From Halobacteriales archaeon QS_6_71_20 (GTDB lineage: Archaea; Halobacteriota; Halobacteria; Halobacteriales; Haloferacaceae), in NCBI GenBank assembly GCA_003020945.1, contig PXRU01000002.1:1-64000 (forward strand): a stretch of 64,000 bases of DNA. The letters run 5' to 3'. The notes under the pieces are model-generated. The model did no database searches, was not told where the DNA came from, and worked only from the letters and a program-made list of their open reading frames with translations. Below, one piece after another: positions 37,746-46,582 of this stretch (positions are counted from its first letter, which is position 1; every line of letters begins with the position of its first letter). The position numbers were made by a program, and so were the translations under genes.

Positions 37746-38483
37746 ATGCGACACGCCCGCATCCGCGACCCGGCAGGCACGGTCCGCACCGGCACGTACG
37801 ACGACGGCGTCGTAACCGCGGCCGGCCGGGCGTACGACACCGCGGACGACGACGTGGACCTGCTCGCCCCCTGCGAGCCGACGAAGATCGTCTGCGTCGG
37901 CCTCAACTACGCCGACCACGCCGCCGAGCGCGACAGCGAGATCCCCGAGCGGCCGCTGCTGTTCCTCAAGCCGCCGAACGCGGTCGCCGACCCCGGCTCG
38001 ACCGTCGAGCTTCCGGCCGGGAAACGGCGGGTCGACCACGAGGCCGAGATCGCGTTCGTGACGGGCGAGCAGGCGCGCGACGTCGACGCCGACGACGCGA
38101 TGGAGTACGTCGCGGGGTTCACCTGCCTGAACGACGTCTCGAACCGCGACGACCAGAGCCGCGAGCAGAACTGGGTCCGCGGCAAGGCGTTCGACGCCTC
38201 CGCGCCGATCGGCCCCTGTATCGCCGACCCCGAGGACGTCCCCGCGGACGCGGCCGTCGAACTCCGCGTGAACGGGGAGCCGAGGCAGGCCTCCTCGCGC
38301 GAGGAGTTCATCTTCTCGGTCGGCGACCTCGTCGAGGAGATCACGACGTACATGACGCTGGAGCCGGGCGACGTGGTGTCGACGGGGACGCCCGCGGGCG
38401 TCGCGCCGTTGGCCGACGGCGACCGCGTCGAGGTGGCGGTCGAGGGCGTCGGCGTCCTCGAACACGACGTGTCCGCGGAGTAG
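37746..38483 (+). CDS. Fumarylacetoacetate hydrolase-family protein
   Basis: 245 residues. The catalytic domain shows IVCVGLNYADHAAE, the metal ligands in RRVDHEAEIAFVTGEQ, GFTCLNDVSNRDDQ, WVRGKAFDASAPIGPCI and GDVVSTGTPAGVAPLADGD. Members act on 2-oxo-acids (hydratase, decarboxylase or pyruvate hydrolase reactions); the substrate is not determined. It sits between MalQ and TIM with no obvious functional link. The first ATG is used. Confidence 0.92.
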   Translation: MRHARIRDPAGTVRTGTYDDGVVTAAGRAYDTADDDVDLLAPCEPTKIVCVGLNYADHAAERDSEIPERPLLFLKPPNAVADPGSTVELPAGKRRVDHEAEIAFVTGEQARDVDADDAMEYVAGFTCLNDVSNRDDQSREQNWVRGKAFDASAPIGPCIADPEDVPADAAVELRVNGEPRQASSREEFIFSVGDLVEEITTYMTLEPGDVVSTGTPAGVAPLADGDRVEVAVEGVGVLEHDVSAE

Positions 38484-38531
38484 CGGCCGAAGGCGGCGGT
38501 CTCCGGGGCGGCCGCGGACGCCCCGCGCCGG

Positions 38532-39191
38532 CTACAGCCCCGAAACGAGGTCGCGCAACACCGCCCGCGGGTCGTCCGCCTTCGCGACGCCGGAGGCGAG
38601 CAACACCCCCGTCGCGCCCAGTTCGCCGGCGGCGGCCACGTCCGCGCCGGCGGAGATGCCGGCGCCACAGAACAGGTCGACGTCGGCGTCGACCGCCGCC
38701 ACGGCGGCGACGGAGTCCTCCACGACGGCGGGGTCGGCGCTGGCGACGGAGACGTCGCCGCCGATGAGCTCCGGCGGTTCGACCGCCACGGCGTCGGGTC
38801 CGAGCGCCGCGGCCGCGCCGGACTGCGCGGGGTTGTTGGCGCACACGACCGTCTCCAGGCCCGCGCGCTCGGCCGCCGACAGGGAGGCGTCGATGTCGGC
38901 CAGCCGCAGTCGGTTCTCCGAGTGGTTGATCAGCGTGCCCGTCGCGCCGGCGTCGGCGACCGCCTCCGCGAGCGTCGACCCGGTGTGGCTCCCGTGCTCG
39001 ACGGGGGAGACGTGTTGTGCCCATGTCTCGACGCCGGTGTCCGCGACCGCGGCGAGGTGGGCCGCCTGCGGCGCGACGGCGACGCGGGCGCCGGTGTCGT
39101 CGGCGACGGCCGCACAGGCCTCGGCGATCGCGACGGGATCACACGGGTACGCCTTCAGGTTGACGAGGATCAGCGTGTCGGAGTCTACCAT
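38532..39191 (-). CDS. tpiA: Triosephosphate isomerase, archaeal type
   Basis: 219 residues, the short archaeal form, interconverting dihydroxyacetone phosphate and glyceraldehyde-3-phosphate. The active-site residues are present: N11 and K13 (VNLKAY), H90 (TLINHSENR) and E138 (AVEPPELIG), with the phosphate loop GAGISAG. The length is typical of archaeal TIM. ATG 39191 is the only suitable start. It lies 60 bases downstream of aMBF1 on the same strand, a haloarchaeal arrangement. Confidence 0.96.
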   Translation of the reverse strand: MVDSDTLILVNLKAYPCDPVAIAEACAAVADDTGARVAVAPQAAHLAAVADTGVETWAQHVSPVEHGSHTGSTLAEAVADAGATGTLINHSENRLRLADIDASLSAAERAGLETVVCANNPAQSGAAAALGPDAVAVEPPELIGGDVSVASADPAVVEDSVAAVAAVDADVDLFCGAGISAGADVAAAGELGATGVLLASGVAKADDPRAVLRDLVSGL

Positions 39192-39251
39192 GTCCGTCCC
39201 ACGACCCGGCGGCCGAAAAGTCGCTTCGGTCGGGCGCGGCGCGACGGTCGG

Positions 39252-39776
39252 CTACTCGTCGTTGCGCTGGACCACGTCGCCGAGGGTCATGCTCCCCGAG
39301 GAGGAGCCCTCCCAGTCGGCGTCGTCGACCTCCCGTCCCTCGACCAGCGAGATGCCGAGCTTGCGCTCCAGCTTCTCCTGGATGTCGTCCTCCGGGAGGA
39401 TGTCGGCCCGTTCGAGCTTCCGGACGACAGAGGCCTTCTCGTTGATGTCGCTCGCGAGTTCCTCCCGGCTCATCCCCTCGGCCTCGCGAGCCCGGCGGAT
39501 CCGGTCGTCGTAGTCGGCCGCGACCGTCTCCATGTCGTCGAACATGTCCCGCTGGCGGGAGCTCGACGACGAGGACGAGCCCGACGACCCCGACGAGCCG
39601 GACGAGGAGGAGGAAGACGAGGAGGTGGAGTACTTCGTGGACGCCGAGGAGCCGCTCTCCGTGCGAACCTCGGTGCCGAACTCCGAGCAGTCGCCGCAGA
39701 GCTCCAGTTCCGCGCCCTCGACTTTCGTGGCGGTGAGCGACGCCTTCTCCGCACCGCACATCTCACACTGGGGCAT
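39252..39776 (-). CDS. Multiprotein bridging factor 1 (aMBF1)
   Basis: 174 residues. An N-terminal zinc ribbon (CEMC, CGDC) and a C-terminal helix-turn-helix (YDDRIRRAREAEGMSREELASDINEKASVVRKLERADILP) are joined by a long Ser/Gly linker (about residues 45-75). aMBF1 is an archaeal transcription or translation cofactor that binds the small ribosomal subunit. The TATA box at 39801-39808 is 25-32 bases from ATG 39776, so the mRNA is probably leaderless. The serine run is longer than in other members. Confidence 0.92.
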   Translation of the reverse strand: MPQCEMCGAEKASLTATKVEGAELELCGDCSEFGTEVRTESGSSASTKYSTSSSSSSSSGSSGSSGSSSSSSSRQRDMFDDMETVAADYDDRIRRAREAEGMSREELASDINEKASVVRKLERADILPEDDIQEKLERKLGISLVEGREVDDADWEGSSSGSMTLGDVVQRNDE

Positions 39777-39800
39777 ACGCCCCGGTAGCGCGTTGCCGCG

Positions 39801-39808
39801 TATAAAAG
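39801..39808 (-). promoter_or_regulatory. TATA box of aMBF1
   Basis: CTTTTATA on the minus strand at leaderless distance (25-32 bases) from ATG 39776. Confidence 0.7.
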
Positions 39809-39852
39809 GTGTGCCACCCGTCGATCGGGAGCCCGTTTTATACTTCGATTAT

Positions 39853-39909
39853 TGATAGATAGTTCGGGGGTCGTTCTATCAGGATGTTTCAGATATATTG
39901 ATTCTGAAA
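39853..39909 (+). promoter_or_regulatory. Paired inverted repeats around the microprotein promoter
   Basis: TGATAGA (39853-39859) pairs with TCTATCA (39875-39881). TTTCAGA (39887-39893) pairs with TCTGAAA (39903-39909), and the latter pair encloses GATATATTG, a TATA-like sequence about 31 bases before ATG 39931. The symmetry suggests a regulator overlapping the promoter; no experimental support. Confidence 0.5.
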
Positions 39910-39930
39910 CCGGCCTTCGTTGATGTTACG

Positions 39931-40068
39931 ATGTCACAGACCGACACGTCGATGACGGAGTGGCTGTCCGAGCACCCGCGGATGATGGGCGCGCTGTTCA
40001 CGCTCGTCCTGCTGCTGTCGCAGGCGGGAAGCGTTGCGGGTTCGCAGGCCGCTACTGCCGGTCCGTAG
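39931..40068 (+). CDS. Single-span membrane microprotein (DUF7503-like)
   Basis: 45 residues: a polar start MSQTDTSMTEWLSEHPRM, then one membrane helix GALFTLVLLLSQAGSVAGS and a tail AATAGP. Small haloarchaeal proteins with this layout (short WLxEHPRxxGxLF start, then LLSQAG) recur next to RecA-like and CHAT genes. It is convergent with the CHAT gene and overlaps its last 17 bases. Likely a membrane-associated partner or signal; the function is unknown. Confidence 0.75.
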   Translation: MSQTDTSMTEWLSEHPRMMGALFTLVLLLSQAGSVAGSQAATAGP

Positions 40069-42403
40069 AGTATCGATCGGTCAACCACTCGCGATCGATC
40101 GCTTCCGTCCAAAACAACCGATCCTTCGACCGGATCGCCGTCCTGCCGGCTTCTAAACACTCCAGAAAGTCCGATATATCTACGCTGATCGTCTCGGAGC
40201 TACCCGAAGCGATGAACTGCGTAGTTACGCCCTTGATAGCCGGATGTGACATCGTTCCGATCGCGAACGATCTGGTCGGATACGACCGAGAGATGAACCT
40301 AACGGTGTCCCCTTCGCTATCGACCGATTCGACTTCGAATACGGATCCGATACCGCTTTGACTCTGACACAACTGCACCATCGGATCCCCCGCGATACTG
40401 TACGCGCTGCCCGCGAACGGTCCCGTCCCCACCACGTCCAGCGCCGCGTACAGCGGGAAGCCGGCGTCGAACAGTCGCGCCAGGTCCCGACCGACCCGCG
40501 TCGCCAGCGAGTTCGGCACGTCCGTCAGCGAGACGACGCCGCCGAGCGCGCCCGCCTCCACCAGCGCCATCCCCTGTCGGTAGGAGCTGCAGGCGTTGAG
40601 GAGGAACGCGTCGACGCCCGTCGAATCGAGCGTCCGGAGGTCGAGGAAGCCGTCGGAACACTCCATTCCGCGGTCGTCGACGTGGCCGACGTAGTGGAAG
40701 AAGTCGTGCTCGCCCGCCAGCAGGTCTCGGAGTTCCGCACGGGTCAGGTCGAGCTCCTCCCGGATGTCGAAGGTGACGTGGTCGCGGAAGCCGTACGTGT
40801 CGCCCAGCTCGTCGACCATCGCCTCGTCGTTGCAGACGACGGTGACGCCGATGGTGAGGTCCTCGGCGGGCGTCCGGTCGAGGCGCCGGCGGTACGACTC
40901 GACGGTCGGCTTGGCCGCCCGCATCGGGAACCCCGACCCGACCCACGCCTGCGCGATGCTGTCGGCGTCCCGCGGCGTGACGACCGTGTCGCTGTCGTCG
41001 GCGGCGTTCTGGGTCGTTCCCCGCGTCGGTCCGCCGAGGTCGACGGACGCGCCCGCGCCGGACGGGCCGTCCGCCCGACGCCGCGGGTCGCTCGCGCTCC
41101 GCGTCAGCGACGCGGCCCACACCGTCTTCCGGGGCGTACGGATGAAGTCGTCCAGCTGCGAGACGCCGTCGCCGTCGGCCGCGGTCCCGGCGTCCGGCGC
41201 CGGCGAGCGCACGACCGAGAGGTCCGACGCGAGAAACGGGAGCACGGACGCGTTCTCCCCGGCGGGCGCCACGTCGGTCGTGTGGGGCCAGTCGAGACAG
41301 TCGAGCGTCTCCTCGGTCGGCACGTCGAGGTAGGCGGCGGTGCGCTCCGCGAACTCCGCCCCGTACCACTCCGTCCACGGCGGGTCGAGCCGCTCGGTCA
41401 GCGTCTCGTGGACGTGGAGGTCCACGTCGTAGAGGCCGGCCGAACACGCCCGGGTCGCACAGTCGAGCGTGAAACAGTGCCGGAGCAGCTCCGACAGCGC
41501 CGCCGCCAGTTCGCTCGGCTCCGCGGGGAGGTCGTGACGCACCTCGCCCGCGCGGAGATACGGCTCCTCGCTCTCCTCGACGTCGGCCGCGAGGTAGAAC
41601 GACAGCGGCGTCGCCGAGAACAGCGCGCCGTACTCGAACGGGAGTCCGAGCGTGACGCCGGTGTCGACCCGCTCGACGAACCGCGGCGTCCGGAACGTCT
41701 CGCCGCGCTCGATCAGCGGGGGGTGTCCGCGGAGCGTGGGGAACGACCGCTCGGGCGAGGTCGTCGCGAGCGCCGAGCCGAACGTCGAGACGGCGCGCGC
41801 GAACCCGGCCGGCGTGTCGGGGACGGTCACGGTCCCCGCGGGGGAGGTGCGACGCGAGCGCGCGGCCAGCACCGGCCCGACGCGACCCTCGACCGCCCCC
41901 TCGACGGAGACGCGGGGGTAGCGGTCTTCGTAGGAGACGCGTGCCGGTCCCTCGACCGCGACGTACGTCTTGACGGGCGCCGTCGACAGCTCCAGCACGT
42001 GCGGGCCGGCCGGCACCCGCGCGGGGGCCTCCGCCGTCGCGGTCGCGACGACCGTGTTGTCCGCGTCGCGGACGTACACGTCGGCCGTACAGAGGGGCAT
42101 GACGGCCGTCGCGTCGAGCCGCCAGCAGCCGTCGACGGGCGCCGGAAAGCGGTCGGTCGCGTCCGCCCGCTCGGCCGCCGGCGCCGCCCCGCGCGACCCG
42201 TCGAGCGCGACCGGGAGGCGGACCTCCTCGATGGAGTCGACGATGTCGTAGGCCCCGGGGGTCGCGGCCCCGGACTCGACGAGCCGCACCACGGACTCGA
42301 CCGTCCCGCCGTCGGGGACGGCTCCCTCGACCCCGCTCCCGCCCGGGTCGCCGGCGCTCGGCGGACCCGAGCGCGACGGCTGCCCGGACCCGGGTCCCGT
42401 CAT
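40052..42403 (-). CDS. CHAT-domain cysteine protease
   Basis: 783 residues. The C-terminal third is a CHAT (caspase-like) domain: the catalytic His is H574 in HYVGHVDDRG and the Cys is C605 in FLLNACSSYRQG. GVVSLTDVPNSLATRVGRDL, DLARLFDAGFPLYAALDVV and IAGDPMVQLCQS follow. The N-terminal 450 or so residues form a long uncharacterised sensor-like region. CHAT proteases cleave a partner upon a signal and underlie several bacterial death or defence systems. It lies 4 bases downstream of the RecA-like gene 42408-43226 and overlaps the microprotein gene convergently. The trigger and target are unknown. Confidence 0.88.
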   Translation of the reverse strand: MTGPGSGQPSRSGPPSAGDPGGSGVEGAVPDGGTVESVVRLVESGAATPGAYDIVDSIEEVRLPVALDGSRGAAPAAERADATDRFPAPVDGCWRLDATAVMPLCTADVYVRDADNTVVATATAEAPARVPAGPHVLELSTAPVKTYVAVEGPARVSYEDRYPRVSVEGAVEGRVGPVLAARSRRTSPAGTVTVPDTPAGFARAVSTFGSALATTSPERSFPTLRGHPPLIERGETFRTPRFVERVDTGVTLGLPFEYGALFSATPLSFYLAADVEESEEPYLRAGEVRHDLPAEPSELAAALSELLRHCFTLDCATRACSAGLYDVDLHVHETLTERLDPPWTEWYGAEFAERTAAYLDVPTEETLDCLDWPHTTDVAPAGENASVLPFLASDLSVVRSPAPDAGTAADGDGVSQLDDFIRTPRKTVWAASLTRSASDPRRRADGPSGAGASVDLGGPTRGTTQNAADDSDTVVTPRDADSIAQAWVGSGFPMRAAKPTVESYRRRLDRTPAEDLTIGVTVVCNDEAMVDELGDTYGFRDHVTFDIREELDLTRAELRDLLAGEHDFFHYVGHVDDRGMECSDGFLDLRTLDSTGVDAFLLNACSSYRQGMALVEAGALGGVVSLTDVPNSLATRVGRDLARLFDAGFPLYAALDVVGTGPFAGSAYSIAGDPMVQLCQSQSGIGSVFEVESVDSEGDTVRFISRSYPTRSFAIGTMSHPAIKGVTTQFIASGSSETISVDISDFLECLEAGRTAIRSKDRLFWTEAIDREWLTDRYSTDRQ

Positions 42404-42407
42404 GGGT

Positions 42408-43226
42408 TCACCGGAGCGAGTTCCAGTCCGTCCGGCCCCACTCCAGGATGTGCCACCGCTCCTCGGGGACGGACGAGCGCTCCCGCGTCCGGAGCTCCAC
42501 GATCGCGTCGAGCGCGTCGCCGAGCGCGTCCGCCACCGCCCCGACGACCGGGTCCGAGCGCGGGTCGCCCTCGGCCGGTCGGGGGAGGTGGAAGTGGGCC
42601 ATCCCGCCCCGCTCGCGCGTCGTCTCGGCCACGTCGCGAAGCAGCGGTCGCGCGCGCTCCTCGCCCAGCGCCGCACACAGCGTGTCGATCCGGTAGACGC
42701 CGACCCGGAGTCGGAGCCGCCCGCCCGCCTCCCCGTCCGCGACGGCGTCGATCGCCCCCGACAGGGTCGACCGGGCGTCGGCGGCCGCCGCCTCCGGCGA
42801 CTCCCCGTCCCCGTCGAGGTCGAGGCGGGCGGGCGAGGTCCTGCCTCCCGGCTCCCCGTCGCCGGGCAAGCCGGTGTCGGTTTGGCCGTCCGGCTCGGGG
42901 GCCGACGCGTCCGCCGCGGCGGTCGGCTCCCGCACCGCCCCGGGGAGCCGCCGCACCGCGACGCCGTCGTCCCCGGGCGCGACCCCGTCGGGGAGCCACC
43001 CCGCGGCGTCGGCGGGGTCGCGGGTGAGCGCGAGCACGCGTCGACGGTCCCGGTCGGGAACGCCGAAGTACCGCGAGGCCGCCGCGCGGTAGGCGTCGTC
43101 GGGAACGTCCCCGGTGACGAGGACGCCGCACCCGTCGTCCAGCTCCGCGAGCGCGGCCGAGAGCGTCGACTCCGGTCCCCGGAGGAGCGCCCCGTCGGCC
43201 CCGGCGCGGTTCGTCGTGCCGGTCAT
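42408..43226 (-). CDS. Haloarchaeal RecA-like protein without P-loop (DUF7504-like)
   Basis: 272 residues, with an alternating strand/helix pattern VLVTGDVPDDAYRAAASRYFG in the position where KaiC/RAD55 proteins have a Walker A, but without GxxxxGK(S/T). A second block reads LRLRVGVYRIDTLCAALGEERARPLLRDVAE, and the end is SVPEERWHILEWGRTDWNSL. It is therefore probably a degenerate, non-hydrolysing RecA-fold protein. It is immediately upstream of the CHAT protease and likely cotranscribed from a TATA-like element at 43251-43257. Confidence 0.75.
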   Translation of the reverse strand: MTGTTNRAGADGALLRGPESTLSAALAELDDGCGVLVTGDVPDDAYRAAASRYFGVPDRDRRRVLALTRDPADAAGWLPDGVAPGDDGVAVRRLPGAVREPTAAADASAPEPDGQTDTGLPGDGEPGGRTSPARLDLDGDGESPEAAAADARSTLSGAIDAVADGEAGGRLRLRVGVYRIDTLCAALGEERARPLLRDVAETTRERGGMAHFHLPRPAEGDPRSDPVVGAVADALGDALDAIVELRTRERSSVPEERWHILEWGRTDWNSLR

Positions 43227-43250
43227 GCGTCCGTCATTCGCGGGGGAGCA

Positions 43251-43257
43251 CAAAAGC
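43251..43257 (-). promoter_or_regulatory. TATA-like element of the RecA-like/CHAT operon
   Basis: GCTTTTG on the minus strand, 25-31 bases upstream of ATG 43226. Weak match, correct spacing. Confidence 0.4.
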
Positions 43258-43304
43258 GTTCGTCACGCCGCGGCGGCTCGCGGCCGTCCCGTCCGGCGCT
43301 CGGC

Positions 43305-43922
43305 TCAGTCCAGGTCGGCCCACGCGCCGCGGAACCGCTGGAGCGCGGTGAGGTGACCGACGACGGCGAACACCGCGAGGAGGAGCCCGACGGCGCCGAG
43401 TCCGGCGACGAGCGGCTCGGAGTACGCGGCGGCGACGACGCCCGCGACCCCCACGAGCGCGAGCCGGTCCGCCCGGCCGAGCAGCCCGCCGTACTCCCGG
43501 CCGATGCCGACCGCCTGGATCTGCGTGCCCAGGTACGACGTCATCAACACGCCCGTCACCGCCGCGAGGCCGAGCCCGTACCGGCCGACACCGGCCGCGA
43601 GCCCGACCAGCACCGCGATGTCGGCGTAGCGGTCGAGCACGTGGTCGAGGAAGTCGCCGCCGGAGGAGTCGGTCCCCCGCGCCCGGGCGAGCGCCCCGTC
43701 GACGAGGTCGAGCCAGCCGTTGAGGAACACCAGCGCCGACCCCGCGACGTACGACAGCGGCGCCTCGCCCGGCGGCGCCAGCCCGAACGCGACGCCGGCG
43801 GCGACGGCGCAGCCGAACGCGACGACGCTCACGCCGTCCGGCGAGAGGCCGAGCGCGTCGGCCCCCCGGACGAACGGCGCCAGCCCCTTCTCTGCCACGG
43901 GTCTGAGGCGGTCCAGCGTCAC
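43305..43922 (-). CDS. CDP-alcohol phosphatidyltransferase family protein
   Basis: 205 residues with four to five hydrophobic helices. The catalytic motif D-x2-D-G-x2-A-R-x8-G-x3-D-x3-D is complete: D72, D75, G76, A79, R80, G89, D93, D97. These membrane enzymes attach a head group to CDP-archaeol. The GTG at 43922 overlaps the TGA of the adenylate kinase gene, forming a tightly coupled set with hisC. The acceptor alcohol (inositol phosphate, serine or glycerol phosphate) is not decided. Confidence 0.9.
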   Translation of the reverse strand: MTLDRLRPVAEKGLAPFVRGADALGLSPDGVSVVAFGCAVAAGVAFGLAPPGEAPLSYVAGSALVFLNGWLDLVDGALARARGTDSSGGDFLDHVLDRYADIAVLVGLAAGVGRYGLGLAAVTGVLMTSYLGTQIQAVGIGREYGGLLGRADRLALVGVAGVVAAAYSEPLVAGLGAVGLLLAVFAVVGHLTALQRFRGAWADLD

Positions 43923-44476
43923 AGGTGCTCGACGAACTCGACCTCGCCGGCCGACGGCTCGCGCTCCCCGTCGAGCACGCGACCCAGCTCCGTCGCGACG
44001 GCCGACGGCTCGCGGTCGGTCGTGTCTATCTCGTGGACGCGCTCGGTCCCGAACCGCTCGACGGCCTCGCCGAGGACCACGTCCAGCGCCTCGGCGGAGC
44101 GGTTCTCCCGCGCGCTCGCCTCGTCCTCGCCGCGCTCGATCAGCCGCCGTTCGAGCTCGTCGGGGCGACACCGCAACACGGCGACGCGGTCGACGTCGAG
44201 GTGGTGCGCCAGGTGGGAGTCGACGGCGCCCGACCAGTCGCCCAGCCGCTCGGCGACGGCGTCGAGGTCGGCGACCAGCGAGTCGCGCTCCTCGTCGCGC
44301 TCGGTGTACAGCCCCTCCTCCCGGATCAGGTCGTTGAGGTGGACCGCGCGAACTCCCCGCCGCTCGGCGAGCAGCTCCGTCGCCGTCGTCTTCCCCGTTC
44401 CCGGGGTGCCCGTGACGGCGAGCCTGTCGACCGCATCGCCGTCGCCCGTCCCGCCGTCGGTGGCGGTCCCGCTCAC
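43919..44476 (-). CDS. Archaeal adenylate kinase (AK6/Fap7-like)
   Basis: 185 residues. The P-loop GTPGTGKTT at 23-31, HLNDLIREEGLYTERDEERDSLVADLDAVAERL, and the later VAVLRCRPDELERRLIERGEDEASARENRSAEALDVVL match the AK6/Fap7 family, which acts both as a nucleotide kinase and in small-subunit maturation in eukaryotes. GTG 44476 was chosen because it overlaps the hisC TGA and gives a short disordered N-terminus. It sits between hisC and the CDP-alcohol transferase. Confidence 0.9.
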   Translation of the reverse strand: MSGTATDGGTGDGDAVDRLAVTGTPGTGKTTATELLAERRGVRAVHLNDLIREEGLYTERDEERDSLVADLDAVAERLGDWSGAVDSHLAHHLDVDRVAVLRCRPDELERRLIERGEDEASARENRSAEALDVVLGEAVERFGTERVHEIDTTDREPSAVATELGRVLDGEREPSAGEVEFVEHL

Positions 44477-45579
44477 GCTTCGGCTCCGAGGTCGAGGTCC
44501 GGGTCCAGGTCCGCGAGCACCTCGTTCAGCGTCGCGACCGCCTCCCGCGTCTCCGCCTCGGTGCCACAGGAGATCCGGACGTGTTCCGGGAGCCCGAACG
44601 AGGAGGTGTCGCGGACGATGACGCCGCGCTCCCGTGCGCGCTCGGCGACGGCCGCGCCGTCGCCCACCTCCGCGAGCACGAAGTTGCCCGCGCTCTCGAC
44701 GGTCGGCGCGTCGAGTTCGCTCGCGACGTGCTCGCGGGCCCACCGCGCCGCCTCGACCGTCCGCTCCACGTGCTCGTCGTCGTCGAGGGCCGCGAGCGCG
44801 GCGTCGAGCGCGACGGCGTTGGCCGCGAACGGCGTGTTCACGCGGGCGTAGGCGTCGGCCCACGCCTCGGGGACGAGCGCGTAGCCGACGCGCAGCCCCG
44901 CGAGGCCGTACGCCTTCGAGAAGGTGCGCGTGACGGCGACGTTCTCGTACTCGTCGAGCAGGCCGGCCGCCGAGGGCGTCTCGGTGTACTCGCCGTACGC
45001 CTCGTCGGCGACGACCAGCGTCTCCTCGTCGACGCCCTCAAGCAGCGCGACCAGCTCCTCGCGGGGGAGTTCGGTCCCCGCGGGGTTGTGCGGGCTGGTG
45101 ACGTAGACGATCCGCTCGCCGTCGTAGGCGTCGAGAACCGCGTCGGCCGTCTGGGCGAAGCCGTCGGCGGGCGCGACGGGATACTCGGCGACAGTGCCGT
45201 GGTGGTAACGGGCGCTCATGGGGTAGTAGGCGAACCCGGGTTCGGGGACGAGCACCCCGTCGCCCGGCTCCAGCGTCGCCCGCGCGAGGTAGTCGAGCGC
45301 GCCGTCGGCGCCGGGGCTTACCCACACCTGGGCGGGGGACACCCCCCACTCGTCGGCGAGCGCCTCCGTGAGGTCGGTGTGGGCGGCCTTCGGGTAGACG
45401 TGCGCCGCCTCGGCGGCCGCCCTCGCGGCCTCGACGGCTTTCGGCGACGGGCCGAACGGGTTCTCGTTCGAGGAGAGCTTCACCAGGTCCTCGGGCTCTG
45501 CCCCGAGGTCGCGGGCCACCTCCTCGACGCCGCGGCCGGGAACGTACGGCTCGTTCGCCGAGAGGTCGCGCGTGTTCAT
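44473..45579 (-). CDS. hisC: Histidinol-phosphate aminotransferase
   Basis: 368 residues. The start MNTRDLSANEPYVPGRGVEEVARDLG is diagnostic of HisC. Further signatures are LSSNENPFGPSPKA, TSPHNPAG, VADEAYGEY and the PLP lysine K222 in TRTFSKAYGLAGLR. It transaminates imidazole-acetol phosphate with glutamate in histidine synthesis. ATG 45579 is preferred over an upstream GTG; CTTAAGAA lies 24-34 bases upstream. It heads the tightly overlapping set with adenylate kinase and the lipid synthase. Confidence 0.95.
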   Translation of the reverse strand: MNTRDLSANEPYVPGRGVEEVARDLGAEPEDLVKLSSNENPFGPSPKAVEAARAAAEAAHVYPKAAHTDLTEALADEWGVSPAQVWVSPGADGALDYLARATLEPGDGVLVPEPGFAYYPMSARYHHGTVAEYPVAPADGFAQTADAVLDAYDGERIVYVTSPHNPAGTELPREELVALLEGVDEETLVVADEAYGEYTETPSAAGLLDEYENVAVTRTFSKAYGLAGLRVGYALVPEAWADAYARVNTPFAANAVALDAALAALDDDEHVERTVEAARWAREHVASELDAPTVESAGNFVLAEVGDGAAVAERARERGVIVRDTSSFGLPEHVRISCGTEAETREAVATLNEVLADLDPDLDLGAEA

Positions 45580-45703
45580 GCCCACAGAGAGTGGCGGCCG
45601 CTTCTTAAGCGTGCTCACACGGACTCGGACGGCCGTCGCGGCCGGCGGCGTGCACCTCGCCGCCGCCCGTGGATTCAGGGAGCTTCGGCCCCTACGGCTG
45701 TCG

Positions 45704-46465
45704 ATGACAGAGTTCGATCCGACGGCCCGCCGCGCCGAGGCGGTCCGCGCGCTCGTCGACGGGGAACCCGCCCGCGCGGCCGACCGCTACACCGTCGCCG
45801 GCCGCGGGGCCCTCGCCGGCCGGGAGGCGGAGGCGCACGGCCGGGACGTGCTCGGCGCCGACGCGGGCCGCGGCGCGTACGGCCTCCGTTACCTCCTGCT
45901 CGCGACGTTCGCCCACCGCGCGGCCGGCGACGACCGCCGCGCCCGCCTGCGGGCCACCGAGGGCCGCGCCGTGGCCGTCGACTACGCCGCGGTCGTCGAC
46001 TCGACCGTCGAGCGAGCCTGCTGTCTGGAGGCGGCCGCGGACTTCGTCGCCGCCGGCGGCCTCGACGCCTCGACCGAGGACGCCTACGACCGCGCCCTCG
46101 CGGCGTACCGCGGCGCCGACGAGCCGGAGCCGCTCGACCGGGCGACCGACCCGCTGTTCGAGGCGGTGCGACTCGGCCCCCAGCAGGCCGCGCGCAACAC
46201 CGGCCACGGCTTCGACTGGGACGAGCTCCACGGCTCCGACCCCGACGACGTCGACTACCTCGTCGGCCGCCCGCGGCTCAAGCGCTCGCGGCTCCCCCGG
46301 GTCGCGGAGACGGTCGCGGAGACGGGCGTGCTCGCGCCGCCGCGCGGGACGACCGAGCACAACAACGCCGACTACGTCTGCCCGGAGTGCGGCCGCTCGG
46401 AGGTGAACTGGATCGCCGGCATCGAGGCCTGTCTGGACTGCGACGTGCGGATGGAGCGGAAGTAA
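45704..46465 (+). CDS. Haloarchaeal hypothetical protein with C-terminal zinc ribbon
   Basis: 253 residues. Residues 1-165 are alpha-helical and Ala/Arg/Asp-rich (AVRALVDGEPARAADRYTVAGRGALAGR, LLLATFAHRAAGDDRR), reminiscent of helical-repeat proteins. The last 30 carry the ribbon CPEC...CLDC (YVCPECGRSEVNWIAGIEACLDCDVRMERK). ATG 45704 is the first start after a short intergenic stretch divergent from hisC. It is conserved in style with haloarchaeal orphan genes; no function can be stated. Confidence 0.7.
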   Translation: MTEFDPTARRAEAVRALVDGEPARAADRYTVAGRGALAGREAEAHGRDVLGADAGRGAYGLRYLLLATFAHRAAGDDRRARLRATEGRAVAVDYAAVVDSTVERACCLEAAADFVAAGGLDASTEDAYDRALAAYRGADEPEPLDRATDPLFEAVRLGPQQAARNTGHGFDWDELHGSDPDDVDYLVGRPRLKRSRLPRVAETVAETGVLAPPRGTTEHNNADYVCPECGRSEVNWIAGIEACLDCDVRMERK

Positions 46466-46582
46466 GCTCGGTCGGACGCCGGCGGTAGACAACCGCCGAG
46501 CAGACCCTGGCGGTAGACGACAACTGTGCAAATACCGACGGCAGAGACAGCCGAGCGGACCGTCGGCGACGGTCCCAACCCG

